Shown: positions 40,960-50,194, numbered from the stretch's first letter. The stretch is DNA of 64,000 nucleotides from Proteiniclasticum sp. (GCF_003514505.1 NZ_DOPX01000016.1:62001-126000); one strand, 5' to 3'. Notes: generated by a model from the sequence alone, not told the origin. Program-made: numbers and translations.

Positions 40960-41184
40960 ATGGACGATCAAAAACAGGAACAAATCATGGACAACATCAC
41001 CAAGGTCTGTATCTGCAGAGCCATTCCCAGAAGGAAAATAAAGGATGCCATAAGACAAGGGGCAGATACGGTGATGAAAGTCAGTGAAGCGACAGGAGCC
41101 ATGACAGGAGAATGCAGAGGAAGACGATGCGGCCTGAAAATTAAAGGGCTCCTTGATGGCTACAAGGAAGGAGACTGGGAGTAA
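40960..41184 (+). CDS. BFD-like [2Fe-2S]-binding protein
   Basis: A 74-residue protein of the bacterioferritin-associated ferredoxin-like family. Cysteines are VCICRAIPR (CxC) near 17-19 and GECRGRRC near 49-54, ready to hold a [2Fe-2S] cluster; the TGAMTGECRGRRC form is typical of Firmicute stand-alone versions. It probably carries electrons or senses iron/redox. ATG 40960 is one codon after a TTG and follows AGGTGA. Its TAA overlaps the ATG of the barnase-like gene by one base. Confidence 0.85.
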   Translation: MDDQKQEQIMDNITKVCICRAIPRRKIKDAIRQGADTVMKVSEATGAMTGECRGRRCGLKIKGLLDGYKEGDWE

Positions 41185-41744
41185 TGAAGAGAATCCGTAA
41201 AAAAAGTCTTTCCTTCTTGCTGGTCCTTCTGCTGTCTACATTTTTTGCAGGATGCAGCATCCTCGATGCTGTGGTGGAGGAAGCGGTAAATACACCGGGG
41301 GTATCTGAAGAAAACCCTGGTGAGTCTGAAGGTGTGGAGTCGCCGGAGGAGGAAGAACACCCGGAAACCAGTGTGAAGGAAATTACAGAAGAGGGATTCT
41401 ATACCAGCAAAGAAGAGGTGGCCCTTTATCTATATACCTTCGGGAAGCTTCCAGGAAATTACCTGACAAAAAGGGAAGCGGAAGATCTTGGCTGGGAAGC
41501 CAGTGAAGGGAATCTTTGGGAAGTGACAGAAAAGATGAGCATCGGAGGAGACCGGTTCGGGAACCGGGAAGGGCTTCTTCCCAGTGCCAGCGGCAGAAAG
41601 TGGTATGAGTGTGACATCGACTATGCTGGCGGATACCGGAATGAGAAGAGGATTGTTTATTCCAGCGATGGACTCATTTATTATACGGGAGACCATTATG
41701 AGTCCTTTACTCAGCTCTATGATGCGGAAGGGGCAGTACCATGA
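41184..41744 (+). CDS. Barnase-like ribonuclease with lipoprotein signal
   Basis: A 186-residue secreted, lipid-anchored ribonuclease. The signal peptide ends in a lipobox FFAGC (Cys24). An acidic, Pro/Glu-rich linker (about 32-66) leads to a barnase domain from about 70. The catalytic set aligns with barnase: Glu142 (YECDID; barnase Glu73), Arg152 and Arg156 (YRNEKR; Arg83/Arg87) and His171 (TGDHYESF; His102). It should cleave single-stranded RNA after guanosine. The stop overlaps the barstar start (ATGA), so the inhibitor is translationally coupled. Confidence 0.93.
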   Translation: MKRIRKKSLSFLLVLLLSTFFAGCSILDAVVEEAVNTPGVSEENPGESEGVESPEEEEHPETSVKEITEEGFYTSKEEVALYLYTFGKLPGNYLTKREAEDLGWEASEGNLWEVTEKMSIGGDRFGNREGLLPSASGRKWYECDIDYAGGYRNEKRIVYSSDGLIYYTGDHYESFTQLYDAEGAVP

Positions 41745-42010
41745 AAAAAGTGCATTTGAACGGAAAAAGAATGATCTCAAAAGAAGTGACCCACGCATAT
41801 CTCAAACGGAAGTTTGATTTCCCGGATTATTACGGAAAGAACTTGGATGCTTTGTGGGATCTTCTGACCACCCTTGGAAAAGATACGGACATTATTATTC
41901 TTCATAAGGACTGCATCCTGGAAAATCTGGGATCTTATGGAGAAGCGCTGTTGGCTCTTTTTCTGGAGCTTCCCGAAGAGACAGATCGGATCACGGTAGA
42001 AATCAGATAG
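41741..42010 (+). CDS. Barstar-like ribonuclease inhibitor
   Basis: An 89-residue cytoplasmic inhibitor that blocks the ribonuclease before export. It matches barstar in size and in the contact helix YYGKNLDALWD: Tyr30/31, Asp36, Trp39 and Asp40 correspond to the barstar residues that plug the barnase active site. The ATG lies 4 bases within the end of the ribonuclease gene. A hairpin terminator follows. Confidence 0.94.
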   Translation: MKKVHLNGKRMISKEVTHAYLKRKFDFPDYYGKNLDALWDLLTTLGKDTDIIILHKDCILENLGSYGEALLALFLELPEETDRITVEIR

Positions 42011-42014
42011 TGAA

Positions 42015-42056
42015 GCACCGCTGGAGAGGAAATCCTCCCTGGCGGTTTTCTTTTTG
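42015..42056 (+). terminator. Terminator after the barstar gene
   Basis: ACCGC (42017-42021) pairs with GCGGT (42042-42046), with GAGGA/TCCTC inside, followed by TTTCTTTTT. Confidence 0.75.
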
Positions 42057-42164
42057 CCATTTCACAAGAATCTTCTCTCCCTTTTCACATCTATCCGTTA
42101 TAATGAATAGAAGAAGACAGATTCCTTATAATGAAGGAGTCAGTATAAGTCAAAGGAGAAACAG

Positions 42165-43259
42165 ATGAATTTTAGATATAAGACCATAAGAGAACTTTTG
42201 TTACACTGTGAAATGGAGGACCTTGTCATTGCACTGGACCATTTTGATGAGGACTTCAGTGAGGAAGATCCTAGAGAAGTCCTGGTGGAGAAGCTCGAGA
42301 AAGCTCAGAAAGCCTACCCTACAGAAGCATTCTATATGCTTTCCCAGGAAGACCTTGCTCTACTAAACACAATAAAGAAAGCAAACGGCATGATCACTGT
42401 GGATATGAATGAAGAAAACCATGAACTCATGGATGCAGTGGACAGACTCCTGGATCTTTGCATCGTGACTTCAAAATTTGATGAGGATAGCGAGCTTGCG
42501 GATGTATTTGTCAGTGAAGAGTTCCTTTCTGTATTTGAATCCTATCTGGAACCGGAAAGAAGAAGCTTTGCGGGGTATCTGGATGAAGCAGCCCGTATGG
42601 TGGAAGGTGCACTGTATTACTATGGCGCTTTGCCACTAGAGAAGCTTTTTGAGCTGGTTCATACCAATCACGGCAATATGGATTTCACGTTCTTCAATCG
42701 GGTGCTGTCCTACAAACTGACCCTGGATGGGCTGTATGAGTCTGTGGACATCGGTGATACAGAGTATATTCTAGCTGCGGATTATCAGGACTTTTATGAC
42801 TTAACCGAGATTTCAATGAAAGAAAAGCTCTACGGCTATCGCCCCCTCACGAGAGAAGAACTCCTTCAGGCAGGAGATCCGGACTTTGTAGAAAATGAGG
42901 AGGAATTCATGGATCTTTATCTATCCATGGAAGAAGCCGAGGTTTCAGAAGAGCTTACAGAGGACCTTTTCTATCAGGTGCCGGAAGAGGTGATCCTTCT
43001 GATGTTCCTGAACTTCACCATGGACCTGGCAAGAAAGCATCCTCATCCGGAGGTCATTGTGGAGGAGTTCTTCAGCGGTATCACCCTGAGTCAGAAGGAG
43101 AGCATCAAAGACATCCGTAAGAGATTCATGGATTATGTGAATAAAGTGGCCCGATGGAGCTATTTAGGGTATTCCTTTGACCATCATCCAAAGAAAAAGC
43201 TGGAGAACAAAAATGTAGTTTCCATGAAAGCGTATCTCGGACGTAAAAATCCATCCTAA
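42165..43259 (+). CDS. Acidic soluble protein of unknown function
   Basis: A 364-residue protein, strongly acidic, with no signal peptide or membrane helix. Sections of helical repeats include YKTIRELLLHCEMEDLVIALDHFDEDF at the start and EEVILLMFLNFTMDLARKHPHPEVIVEEFFSG near 280. It ends with a basic tail rich in Lys (HHPKKKLENKN). I do not recognise the family, although similar proteins occur in Clostridia. AAAGGAGAAACAG precedes the ATG. It is separate from the ileS T-box downstream. Confidence 0.6.
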   Translation: MNFRYKTIRELLLHCEMEDLVIALDHFDEDFSEEDPREVLVEKLEKAQKAYPTEAFYMLSQEDLALLNTIKKANGMITVDMNEENHELMDAVDRLLDLCIVTSKFDEDSELADVFVSEEFLSVFESYLEPERRSFAGYLDEAARMVEGALYYYGALPLEKLFELVHTNHGNMDFTFFNRVLSYKLTLDGLYESVDIGDTEYILAADYQDFYDLTEISMKEKLYGYRPLTREELLQAGDPDFVENEEEFMDLYLSMEEAEVSEELTEDLFYQVPEEVILLMFLNFTMDLARKHPHPEVIVEEFFSGITLSQKESIKDIRKRFMDYVNKVARWSYLGYSFDHHPKKKLENKNVVSMKAYLGRKNPS

Positions 43260-43298
43260 GTTCTGGCAGATGGTGGGCTAAACAGTCAAATAAGTTGT

Positions 43299-43327
43299 TT
43301 GACAAGGTATAAGGCATATACTATAAT
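43299..43327 (+). promoter_or_regulatory. Consensus promoter of ileS
   Basis: TTGACA, 17-base spacer, TATAAT: a perfect sigma-A-type consensus directly upstream of the T-box. Confidence 0.9.
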
Positions 43328-43584
43328 TATGTGGTCAAACGCTGTGATCAGGAAGAGTATCTTCTTTATTGCCGCTTGCAGAGAGAGGTTGGATGGTGCA
43401 AAACCTTAAGCGGAGAGATGAGAAAATCACCTGGGAGCGGATCTTCTGAACCTTAAAGTAAGAAGATACGTGATTTCACGTTACGGAAATAGGATATAAA
43501 AGAAGAAGATGTTCTTCCTGTATCCGAAGATTTATATTTAGGTGGTATAGCGAGACCTCGCCCTATTTGGGCAGGTCTTTTTTA
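43328..43584 (+). promoter_or_regulatory. T-box leader of ileS (tRNA-Ile sensor)
   Basis: Stem I base GTATCTTCTT (43359-43368) pairs perfectly with AAGAAGATAC (43460-43469). ATC at 43441-43443 on the 3' side of stem I is the likely isoleucine specifier (AUC). The T-box core TTTAGGTGGTATAGCGAG is at about 43537-43554, and the terminator follows. Binding of uncharged tRNA-Ile would favour the antiterminator and ileS expression. Confidence 0.9.
43553..43584 (+). terminator. Regulated terminator of the ileS T-box
   Basis: AGACCTcGCCC pairs with GGGCaGGTCT around a TATTT loop, followed by TTTTT. Confidence 0.85.
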
Positions 43585-43615
43585 TTTATTAGGGAAAGAA
43601 GGAGTTGTTGAGAGC

Positions 43616-46600
43616 ATGTACAAAAAAGTAGAAGCGGGAAAATCTTTTGTTTCCATGGAAGATGAGATCCGTGAACTGTGGCATGAGAAAGACATCGTAG
43701 AAAAAAACTACAAACTGAATCAGGATGGGGAAGTGTTCACTTTCTTTGATGGCCCTCCAACGGCCAATGGAAAACCACACGTAGGACACGTGCTCACAAG
43801 AGTCATCAAGGATCTTATTCCACGATACAAAGTGATGAAAGGGTACAAGGTTTTAAGAAAGGCCGGATGGGACACCCATGGTCTTCCTGTAGAGCTTGAA
43901 ATCGAAAAGAAGCTGGGCATCAATGGAAAAGAAGGCATTGAAGAGTATGGCGTAGAAAACTTCATCAATGAATGTAAGGAAAGTGTATTCAAGTACACCA
44001 GCATGTGGAAGGAAATGTCTGAGAAGATCGGTTTCTGGGTAGACATGGAAGATCCTTACATCACCTATAAAAATGATTATATCGAATCCGAGTGGTGGGC
44101 ACTGAAGACCATGTGGGAGAAGGATCTTCTCTATAAGGGCTTCAAGGTTATGCCGTACTGCCCAAGATGCGGAACGGGTCTTTCTTCCCATGAAGTTGCA
44201 CAGGGGTATAAGGACGTCAAAGACTCTACCGCCATTGCAAAGTTCAAAGTGAAGGGCACAGAAAACAAGTACATTCTGGCTTGGACCACAACCCCATGGA
44301 CACTGCCATCCAATGCGGCTCTGGCTGTAAATAAGAGCTTTACGTATGTGGAAGCGAAAGTGGGAGAGGAGATCCTCATTCTGGCCAAGGAGCTTTGCGA
44401 AAAAGTTCTGGAAGGAAAAGAGTATGAGATTGTCCGAGAGTTCCTGGGCGAAGAGCTGGTAAACACCGATTACGAGCAGCTGATGCCCTTCCATACACCT
44501 GAGAAGAGAGCGTTCTTTGTGATCCACGGGGACTTTGTCACCCTATCTGACGGTACCGGTGTGGTGCATACCGCACCAGCCTATGGTGAAGACGACTATA
44601 TGGTGGGTATGAAGAACAACATCCCATTCATCCATTTAGTCAATGAAGAAGGAAAGTTTGTGGATGAAGTGGAGCCTTTCAAGGGCATGGATGTCCGAAA
44701 GGCAGACAAAGCCATCCTGGACTGGCTGGAACAAGAAAACAAGCTGTTCCATACAGAGAAGTACACTCACTCCTACCCACACTGCTGGAGATGTGACACA
44801 CCACTTCTTTACTATCCAAAAGACAGCTGGTTTGTGAGAATGAGCTCCTTAAGAGACAAACTTCTGGAAAACTCCAACAGCGTCAACTGGTATCCAGATA
44901 ATGTAAGAACCGGTAGAATGGGCAAGTTCCTGGAGAACGTCATCGACTGGGGCATTTCAAGAGACAGATACTGGGGAACCCCGCTGCCAATCTGGGAATG
45001 CGAGTGCGGCCATAAGGAATGCATCGGTTCCATTGAAGAGCTGAAGAAAAAGGGCAAGCATGTACCGGAAAACATCGAGCTTCATAAGCCATACATCGAT
45101 GAAGTGCACCTGAGCTGCGAAAAGTGCGGCGGAGACATGAAGAGAACTCACGAGGTCATTGATGCCTGGTTCGATTCAGGTTCCATGCCTTTTGCCCAGT
45201 GGCACTATCCCTTTGAAAACAAGGAAATGTTTGAGGAGAACTTCCCTGCACAGTTCATCTCTGAAGCAGTGGATCAGACCAGAGGCTGGTTCTATACTCT
45301 TCTGGCCATTTCCACAGCCATCTTTGACAGAAGTCCTTTTGAGAATGTCATTGTTATGGGCCACGTTCTGGACAAGAAGGGCATCAAGATGTCCAAGCAT
45401 AAGGGCAATGTGGTAGATCCGATGAAGGTCATCAACGAGCAGGGAGCAGATGCCACCAGATGGCATTTCTACACAGCATCCATGCCATGGCTGCCCACAA
45501 GATTCTCAGAAGATGATGTGGCAGAAAGCCAGAGAAAGTTCCTGCTGACCCTTTATAACGTCTACTCCTTCTATGTACTGTATGCGGATCTGGATCAGTT
45601 CAACCCGCTGGAGTACAAGAACCATGTATCAGACAATGTCATGGACAAATGGATCCTCTCCAAGCTGAACTCTCTCGTGAAGAAAGTGACGGAAGACCTG
45701 GATGGCTACAGAATCACCCAGGCGGCGCTGTCCATTGAAGAGTTCACAGACAGCCTGTCCAACTGGTATGTCAGAAGAAACAGAGCAAGATTCTGGTCTG
45801 ATGAACTGTCAGAGGACAAGATCAGTGCCTACACCACCCTGTACCATGTGCTGGTGACTCTAGTGAAGACGGCAGCGCCATTTATCCCATACCTTGCTGA
45901 AAGCATGTACCAGAACCTGGTGGTGAATCTGGACAGTACAGCAGAAGAGTCCATCCACTTCACCAGATTCCCTGAAGCAGACGAAAGTCTCATCAATGAG
46001 AATCTTGAGAAAGAGATGGGACTTGCCTACAGTCTGGTGGCTTTAGGAAGAAGTGCAAGAAACACCTCCAATATGAAGAACCGTCAGCCGCTGTCCCAGA
46101 TGCTGATTTCTGAAAAGGAGCTTCCAGAGTACTATGGAGACATCATCAAGGAAGAGCTGAACATTAAGGAAGTTGTACTAGGTGCAGATTTGTCCCAGTA
46201 CGTGAATTTCGAGATCAAGCCAAATCTTCCAGTTCTTGGAAAGACTTACGGCAAGATGATTCCAAAGATCAGAGCGGCCATCGGTGCCATGAACCAGATG
46301 GATCTGGCATCCAAGATTAATGGTGGTCAGGAAGTCCCTGTGGACATAGATGGGGAAGAAATCATCCTCAATGCCGAGAATCTACTGGTGACCATGCAGG
46401 GTCTGCCTGGTTATGCCTTTGCAGGTCAGGGTGAACTGGGTGTTATTTTGGACACCAATGTGACACCTGAACTGAAGGAAGAAGGGGATGTGAGAGAAAT
46501 CATCTCCAAGGTTCAGAATCTCAGAAAAGAAACAGGCTTTGAAGTGGCAGATAAAATCAGACTGTATGTTGCCGGGAATGAAAGACTGGAAAGCATCATG

Positions 46601-46729
46601 AAGAAGTTTGAAGACCATCTGAAGAAGGAGACTTTGACAGAAGAGCTCCACTATGGTGAAGAGCATGCCTATGAGGAGTTCAACATCAATGGAGAAGCGC
46701 TTCAGATTGCAGTAGAAGTTGTGAAGTAA
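43616..46729 (+). CDS. ileS: Isoleucyl-tRNA synthetase, long eukaryotic-like (IleS2) type
   Basis: Charges tRNA-Ile and edits valine. The 1037-residue length and the sequence KMSKHKGN (Lys591 to Asn598; KMSKH instead of KMSKS) with HVGH at 55-58 point to the IleS2 form related to eukaryotic enzymes, which is often less sensitive to mupirocin. Zinc-type cysteines are at CPRCG near 185 and in CECGHKEC and CEKCGG around 460-505. A C-terminal helical domain follows from about 640. Expression is controlled by a tRNA-Ile T-box. GAAGGAG precedes the ATG. Confidence 0.97.
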   Translation: MYKKVEAGKSFVSMEDEIRELWHEKDIVEKNYKLNQDGEVFTFFDGPPTANGKPHVGHVLTRVIKDLIPRYKVMKGYKVLRKAGWDTHGLPVELEIEKKLGINGKEGIEEYGVENFINECKESVFKYTSMWKEMSEKIGFWVDMEDPYITYKNDYIESEWWALKTMWEKDLLYKGFKVMPYCPRCGTGLSSHEVAQGYKDVKDSTAIAKFKVKGTENKYILAWTTTPWTLPSNAALAVNKSFTYVEAKVGEEILILAKELCEKVLEGKEYEIVREFLGEELVNTDYEQLMPFHTPEKRAFFVIHGDFVTLSDGTGVVHTAPAYGEDDYMVGMKNNIPFIHLVNEEGKFVDEVEPFKGMDVRKADKAILDWLEQENKLFHTEKYTHSYPHCWRCDTPLLYYPKDSWFVRMSSLRDKLLENSNSVNWYPDNVRTGRMGKFLENVIDWGISRDRYWGTPLPIWECECGHKECIGSIEELKKKGKHVPENIELHKPYIDEVHLSCEKCGGDMKRTHEVIDAWFDSGSMPFAQWHYPFENKEMFEENFPAQFISEAVDQTRGWFYTLLAISTAIFDRSPFENVIVMGHVLDKKGIKMSKHKGNVVDPMKVINEQGADATRWHFYTASMPWLPTRFSEDDVAESQRKFLLTLYNVYSFYVLYADLDQFNPLEYKNHVSDNVMDKWILSKLNSLVKKVTEDLDGYRITQAALSIEEFTDSLSNWYVRRNRARFWSDELSEDKISAYTTLYHVLVTLVKTAAPFIPYLAESMYQNLVVNLDSTAEESIHFTRFPEADESLINENLEKEMGLAYSLVALGRSARNTSNMKNRQPLSQMLISEKELPEYYGDIIKEELNIKEVVLGADLSQYVNFEIKPNLPVLGKTYGKMIPKIRAAIGAMNQMDLASKINGGQEVPVDIDGEEIILNAENLLVTMQGLPGYAFAGQGELGVILDTNVTPELKEEGDVREIISKVQNLRKETGFEVADKIRLYVAGNERLESIMKKFEDHLKKETLTEELHYGEEHAYEEFNINGEALQIAVEVVK

Positions 46730-46747
46730 TCTAAGGATTTTCAAGGA

Positions 46748-46780
46748 AACCAGCTGCTTAACAGGCAGCTGGTTTTTTGT
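46748..46780 (+). terminator. Terminator after ileS
   Basis: Perfect arms AACCAGCTGC (46748-46757) and GCAGCTGGTT (46765-46774), then six T. Confidence 0.9.
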
Positions 46781-46801
46781 ACAGTGAAAATACAGTAAAG
46801 A

Positions 46802-46997
46802 ATGTAAATAATTTTCATGAAACCTTTACATGATGGAGTGGAAGGTGATATGATAGTATCATTAAATGTAAAACTGGTATCGGTTTACATTTTCATGAAA
46901 AATTCAAAATTATTTCATGAAATCTATATTACAATAGAATTGGAAAGGTTTACGAAACCGGTAAATTCGCAAAGTGAATCTGAAAGTGAAATGTAAA
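46802..46997. promoter_or_regulatory. Dense dyad array upstream of the LacI-family gene
   Basis: ATGTAAA at 46802, 46866 and 46991 and its inverse TTTACAT at 46825 and 46884; perfect 10-base palindrome TTTCATGAAA at 46813, 46891 and 46913; palindrome ATGATAGTATCAT at 46850-46862; and GGTTTAC/GTAAA around ACCGGT at 46948-46966. Probable control elements for the regulator, some perhaps its own operator. Confidence 0.7.
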
Positions 46998-47030
46998 TCA
47001 ATGAAAATGAATAGATGAGGAGTGGGTAAA

Positions 47031-48029
47031 ATGGCAGCTTCAATTAAGGATGTTGCAAGAGAAGCGGGCGTCTCCATCGCCACCGTATCTCGAGTGTTAA
47101 ACAATGTGGATGTAGTCAATGAGGATACAAAGAAAAAGGTGCAGGACGCCATTAAAAAGCTGAGCTACAGACCGAATATCGTGGCAAGAAGCTTAAAGAC
47201 ACAAAAGACAAAGACCATCGGAATTCTCGTTCCGGATGTATCTAACCAGTTCTATCCAGAAGTCGTCAGAGGGGCAGAAGACGTTGCGAATATTTATGAT
47301 TACAACATCATTCTTTGCAACTCGGATTCTGATCTTGAAAAAGAAAAAGAGTACATCCGTGTGCTGAAGGAAAAAATGGTAGACGGGATGCTTTATATGA
47401 GTTCTTCCCTGGAAGGGGAGATTCTGGATCTTATCGATGAGCTGGAGCTGAAGACCGTTCTTGTGGAAACCAAGATTTCAGGTGGAAAGCTGCCAAGCGT
47501 CACCATCGACAACAAGAAGGCGGCCTATGATGCTACCAAGTATCTCATCGATAAAGGCAATAAGAAAGTTGCTTATATCGGACTCAAGAAAGACAGAAAC
47601 AACGCGGTATCCAAGCGTTATAACGGATATGAGAAAGCGCTCAAGGACAGCGGCATGGAAGTGGACCCAGGCCTTGTGTACTTTGGGGATCTGAAACCTG
47701 CAGATGGATACAACGGAATCAATGTGATTTTGGAAAACCATGAAATTGATGCGGTGTTCTGCGCTTCTGACGAAGCGGCCATGGGAGCCATCAACGCATT
47801 AAGAGACAAGGGTTTAAGTTGTCCTGAAGATGTGGATGTCATGGGATTCAATGACGTAAACATGGCGGCTGTATTCTATCCAAAGCTTACCACCATTGCA
47901 CAGCCAATGTATGATATGGGTTCTGTAGGTATGAGAATGCTCATCAAAGCTGTAAACAATAAGCCTCTGGAAGACAACCAGTATGTACTTCAGTACTACT
48001 TAGTGGAAAGAGACTCTGTAAAGAAGTAA
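47031..48029 (+). CDS. LacI-family transcription regulator (CcpA-like)
   Basis: A 332-residue repressor. The N-terminal helix-turn-helix and hinge read SIKDVAREAGVSIATVSRVLN (4-24), followed by the periplasmic-binding-protein-like sensor domain with VPDVSNQFYPEVVRGAED near 66 and DVDVMGFNDVNMAAVFYPKLTTIAQP near 265. It resembles CcpA-type global carbon regulators, but identity is not certain. The start ATG 47031 lies 9 bases after GAGGAG; GTG 47022 is too close to the site. The upstream region is unusually rich in dyads. pgpA follows after 13 bases. Confidence 0.88.
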   Translation: MAASIKDVAREAGVSIATVSRVLNNVDVVNEDTKKKVQDAIKKLSYRPNIVARSLKTQKTKTIGILVPDVSNQFYPEVVRGAEDVANIYDYNIILCNSDSDLEKEKEYIRVLKEKMVDGMLYMSSSLEGEILDLIDELELKTVLVETKISGGKLPSVTIDNKKAAYDATKYLIDKGNKKVAYIGLKKDRNNAVSKRYNGYEKALKDSGMEVDPGLVYFGDLKPADGYNGINVILENHEIDAVFCASDEAAMGAINALRDKGLSCPEDVDVMGFNDVNMAAVFYPKLTTIAQPMYDMGSVGMRMLIKAVNNKPLEDNQYVLQYYLVERDSVKK

Positions 48030-48042
48030 GAAGGAGAGTGCC

Positions 48043-48540
48043 ATGGCTTATAAATACAACATGGAGGAGCTCCATGAGATGACCATTAAGACTCTGGAAA
48101 GACGTGGCGTTACGTTAGAAGATATCGCAGATATCGTCATGATTCTTCAGGAGAAATACTATGAGGGCCTCACCAAAGAAATGTGTGTGGAAAATCTCAA
48201 AGCGGTTCTTCGGAAGCGTGAAATCATTCATGCGGTACTGACGGGCATCGCCATCGATGAGATCGCAGAGAAAAAGCTTCTGCCGGAACCTTTGCAGGAG
48301 ATCGTGGAAAGTGATGAAGGGCTTTATGGAATAGATGAAATCCTGCCTCTTTCCATCGTCAATGTCTATGGAAGCATTGGACTGACAAACTTTGGTTATT
48401 TGGATAAAGAAAAAATCGGGATCATCAAAAAACTGGATGAGGAAAAACATGGCATCCATGTGAACACCTTCCTGGATGATATTGTTGCAGCTTTAGCTGC
48501 GGCAGCTGCCAGTAGACTCGCTCATTCAGACAGATCATAG
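48043..48540 (+). CDS. pgpA: Phosphatidylglycerophosphatase A family protein
   Basis: A 165-residue soluble member of the PgpA/YutG family, which removes phosphate from phosphatidylglycerophosphate in membrane lipid synthesis. Family marks are LERRGVTLEDIADIV near 18-32, GIAIDEIAEKKLLPEP near 69 and VNVYGSIGLTNFGYLDKEKIGIIKKLD near 106-132. The short soluble Firmicute form has been annotated as PgpA but lacks the membrane helices of the Escherichia enzyme. AAGGAGAG precedes the ATG. Confidence 0.85.
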   Translation: MAYKYNMEELHEMTIKTLERRGVTLEDIADIVMILQEKYYEGLTKEMCVENLKAVLRKREIIHAVLTGIAIDEIAEKKLLPEPLQEIVESDEGLYGIDEILPLSIVNVYGSIGLTNFGYLDKEKIGIIKKLDEEKHGIHVNTFLDDIVAALAAAAASRLAHSDRS

Positions 48541-48590
48541 AAGAAAAGGCTTAAGATGCACAGTGAGGACTGTGTGTCTTTTCCTTTTGT
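48541..48590 (+). terminator. Probable terminator after pgpA
   Basis: GAAAAG...CACAGT and ACTGTG...CTTTTC arms form a nested hairpin, followed by a T-rich stretch; the stem is interrupted. Confidence 0.5.
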
Positions 48591-48775
48591 TTGGAAGCAG
48601 TACAGATTTTTCAAATCTGTATCTCTTTCTATGAAAAAATGACTGTACAGAACCGGATAAAAGTAATATCATAATGGTTATGCCTAATAAGGTACAATGA
48701 TTAAATAAAAAAAATAAAACTGTGAGACATATTTTAGCGTTGCAGTTTGCCGTAAGGCCGAGGAGGATTCAAATT

Positions 48776-50194
48776 ATGGGAGATCGTGCAAAGCTGATGA
48801 GAGAGGAGAAAATCTTCAAGCTGTTCTTGAGGTTTTCAATTCCAGCTATTTTAGGGATGATTGTCCAGTCCCTGTACAACATTGTGGACAGAATTTTTAT
48901 TGGTAATATTCCTTTGGTTGGTGGACTTGCCATCAGCGGTATTGGGGTAGTACTGCCCATCACCTTTATCATCATGGGATTTGGTATGCTCTTTGGTATT
49001 GGTTCCGGAGCGAATATTTCTATTAAGCTGGGACAGAACAAGAAAGACGACGCAGAGAGAATTTTCGGAGCAGGATTTTTTATGCTGGCGGCGGCTGGCG
49101 TTGCCATTACAGTTTTTGGCCTGATCTTTTTGGAGCAGATTGTCAATCTTTATGGTGCAGATGATACCATACGAGTATACGCCAAGGATTATCTAAGGAT
49201 CATCTTATACGGAAACATCTTCAATACCATCGCCTTTGGACTCAACAACATCATCCGTGCAGAAGGAAATGCGAAGATTGCCATGTATACCATGCTGGTG
49301 GGGGCCATCACCAATACGGTACTGGACCCAATTCTCATTTACGGATTCAACATGGGTGTATCAGGTGCTGCTTGGGCCACCATCATTGCCCAGTTTGCGA
49401 GCTTTGTCTGGACCATGTCCTATTTTGTCACTGGGAAGAGCATACTGAAACTGAAGAAAGAGTACATCCGTTATTCAAATTCACTGGTACTGAAGATCAT
49501 GTCCATCGGAGCTTCACCTTTTGCCATGCAGGTGGCAGGAAGCGTTGTGGGAATTCTCATGAATCAGAGTCTTTCCACTTATGGTGGTTCTCTGGCCATT
49601 GGTGCCTACGCAGCCATCAACTCTGTGGTGACCCTTTTCTTTATGCCGATCTTTGGTATGAATCAGGGTCTTCAGCCCATCATTGGTTTCAATTACGGGG
49701 CAAAGAATTTCAGAAGAGTCCGGGAAGCCCTGAATGTGGGACTGATTTCTGCAACAGCAGTTTGTGTCGTTGGATTTTTGTTTGTACAGATTATGCCTGA
49801 AGTATTCATCAACTTCATCTCCAAGGATCCTGAAATCAGGACCATGGGTGTGGAAGGCATTAAAAGATTCATGCTCATGATGCCAGTAATTGGAACACAG
49901 ATCATCAGTGCGAACTTCTTCCAGGCCATAGGAAAGGCTCAGAAGTCCTTCATCCTGTCCATGTTAAGACAGGTGATTCTGCTCATTCCACTGATTCTCA
50001 TTCTGCCGAATTTCTTTGGACTCATGGGGATCTGGACTGCAGTGCCTATTGCGGACTTCATTGCCACCGCAGTGACCGCAGTGGTTCTCATCGCCGAAAT
50101 GAAGAATCTCCATCGGGATGAACTGCAGTACCGTGAGGAGAGAAAAGATCAGATTGAAGAAAATGTGGAGAAAAAGCTTGGAGCGAGCCTTTAA
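48776..50194 (+). CDS. MATE-family multidrug efflux transporter
   Basis: A 472-residue protein with 12 predicted membrane helices, two MatE domains and the usual start REEKIFKLFLRFSIPAILGMIVQSLYNIVDRIFIG. The second half has SLSTYGGSLAIGAYAAINSVVTLFFMPIFGMNQGLQPIIGFNYG, a family hallmark. It exports cationic drugs or metabolites with Na+ or H+. ATG 48776 is 9 bases after GAGGAGG; an in-frame ATG at 48722 lacks a site. It is monocistronic. Confidence 0.94.
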   Translation: MGDRAKLMREEKIFKLFLRFSIPAILGMIVQSLYNIVDRIFIGNIPLVGGLAISGIGVVLPITFIIMGFGMLFGIGSGANISIKLGQNKKDDAERIFGAGFFMLAAAGVAITVFGLIFLEQIVNLYGADDTIRVYAKDYLRIILYGNIFNTIAFGLNNIIRAEGNAKIAMYTMLVGAITNTVLDPILIYGFNMGVSGAAWATIIAQFASFVWTMSYFVTGKSILKLKKEYIRYSNSLVLKIMSIGASPFAMQVAGSVVGILMNQSLSTYGGSLAIGAYAAINSVVTLFFMPIFGMNQGLQPIIGFNYGAKNFRRVREALNVGLISATAVCVVGFLFVQIMPEVFINFISKDPEIRTMGVEGIKRFMLMMPVIGTQIISANFFQAIGKAQKSFILSMLRQVILLIPLILILPNFFGLMGIWTAVPIADFIATAVTAVVLIAEMKNLHRDELQYREERKDQIEENVEKKLGASL

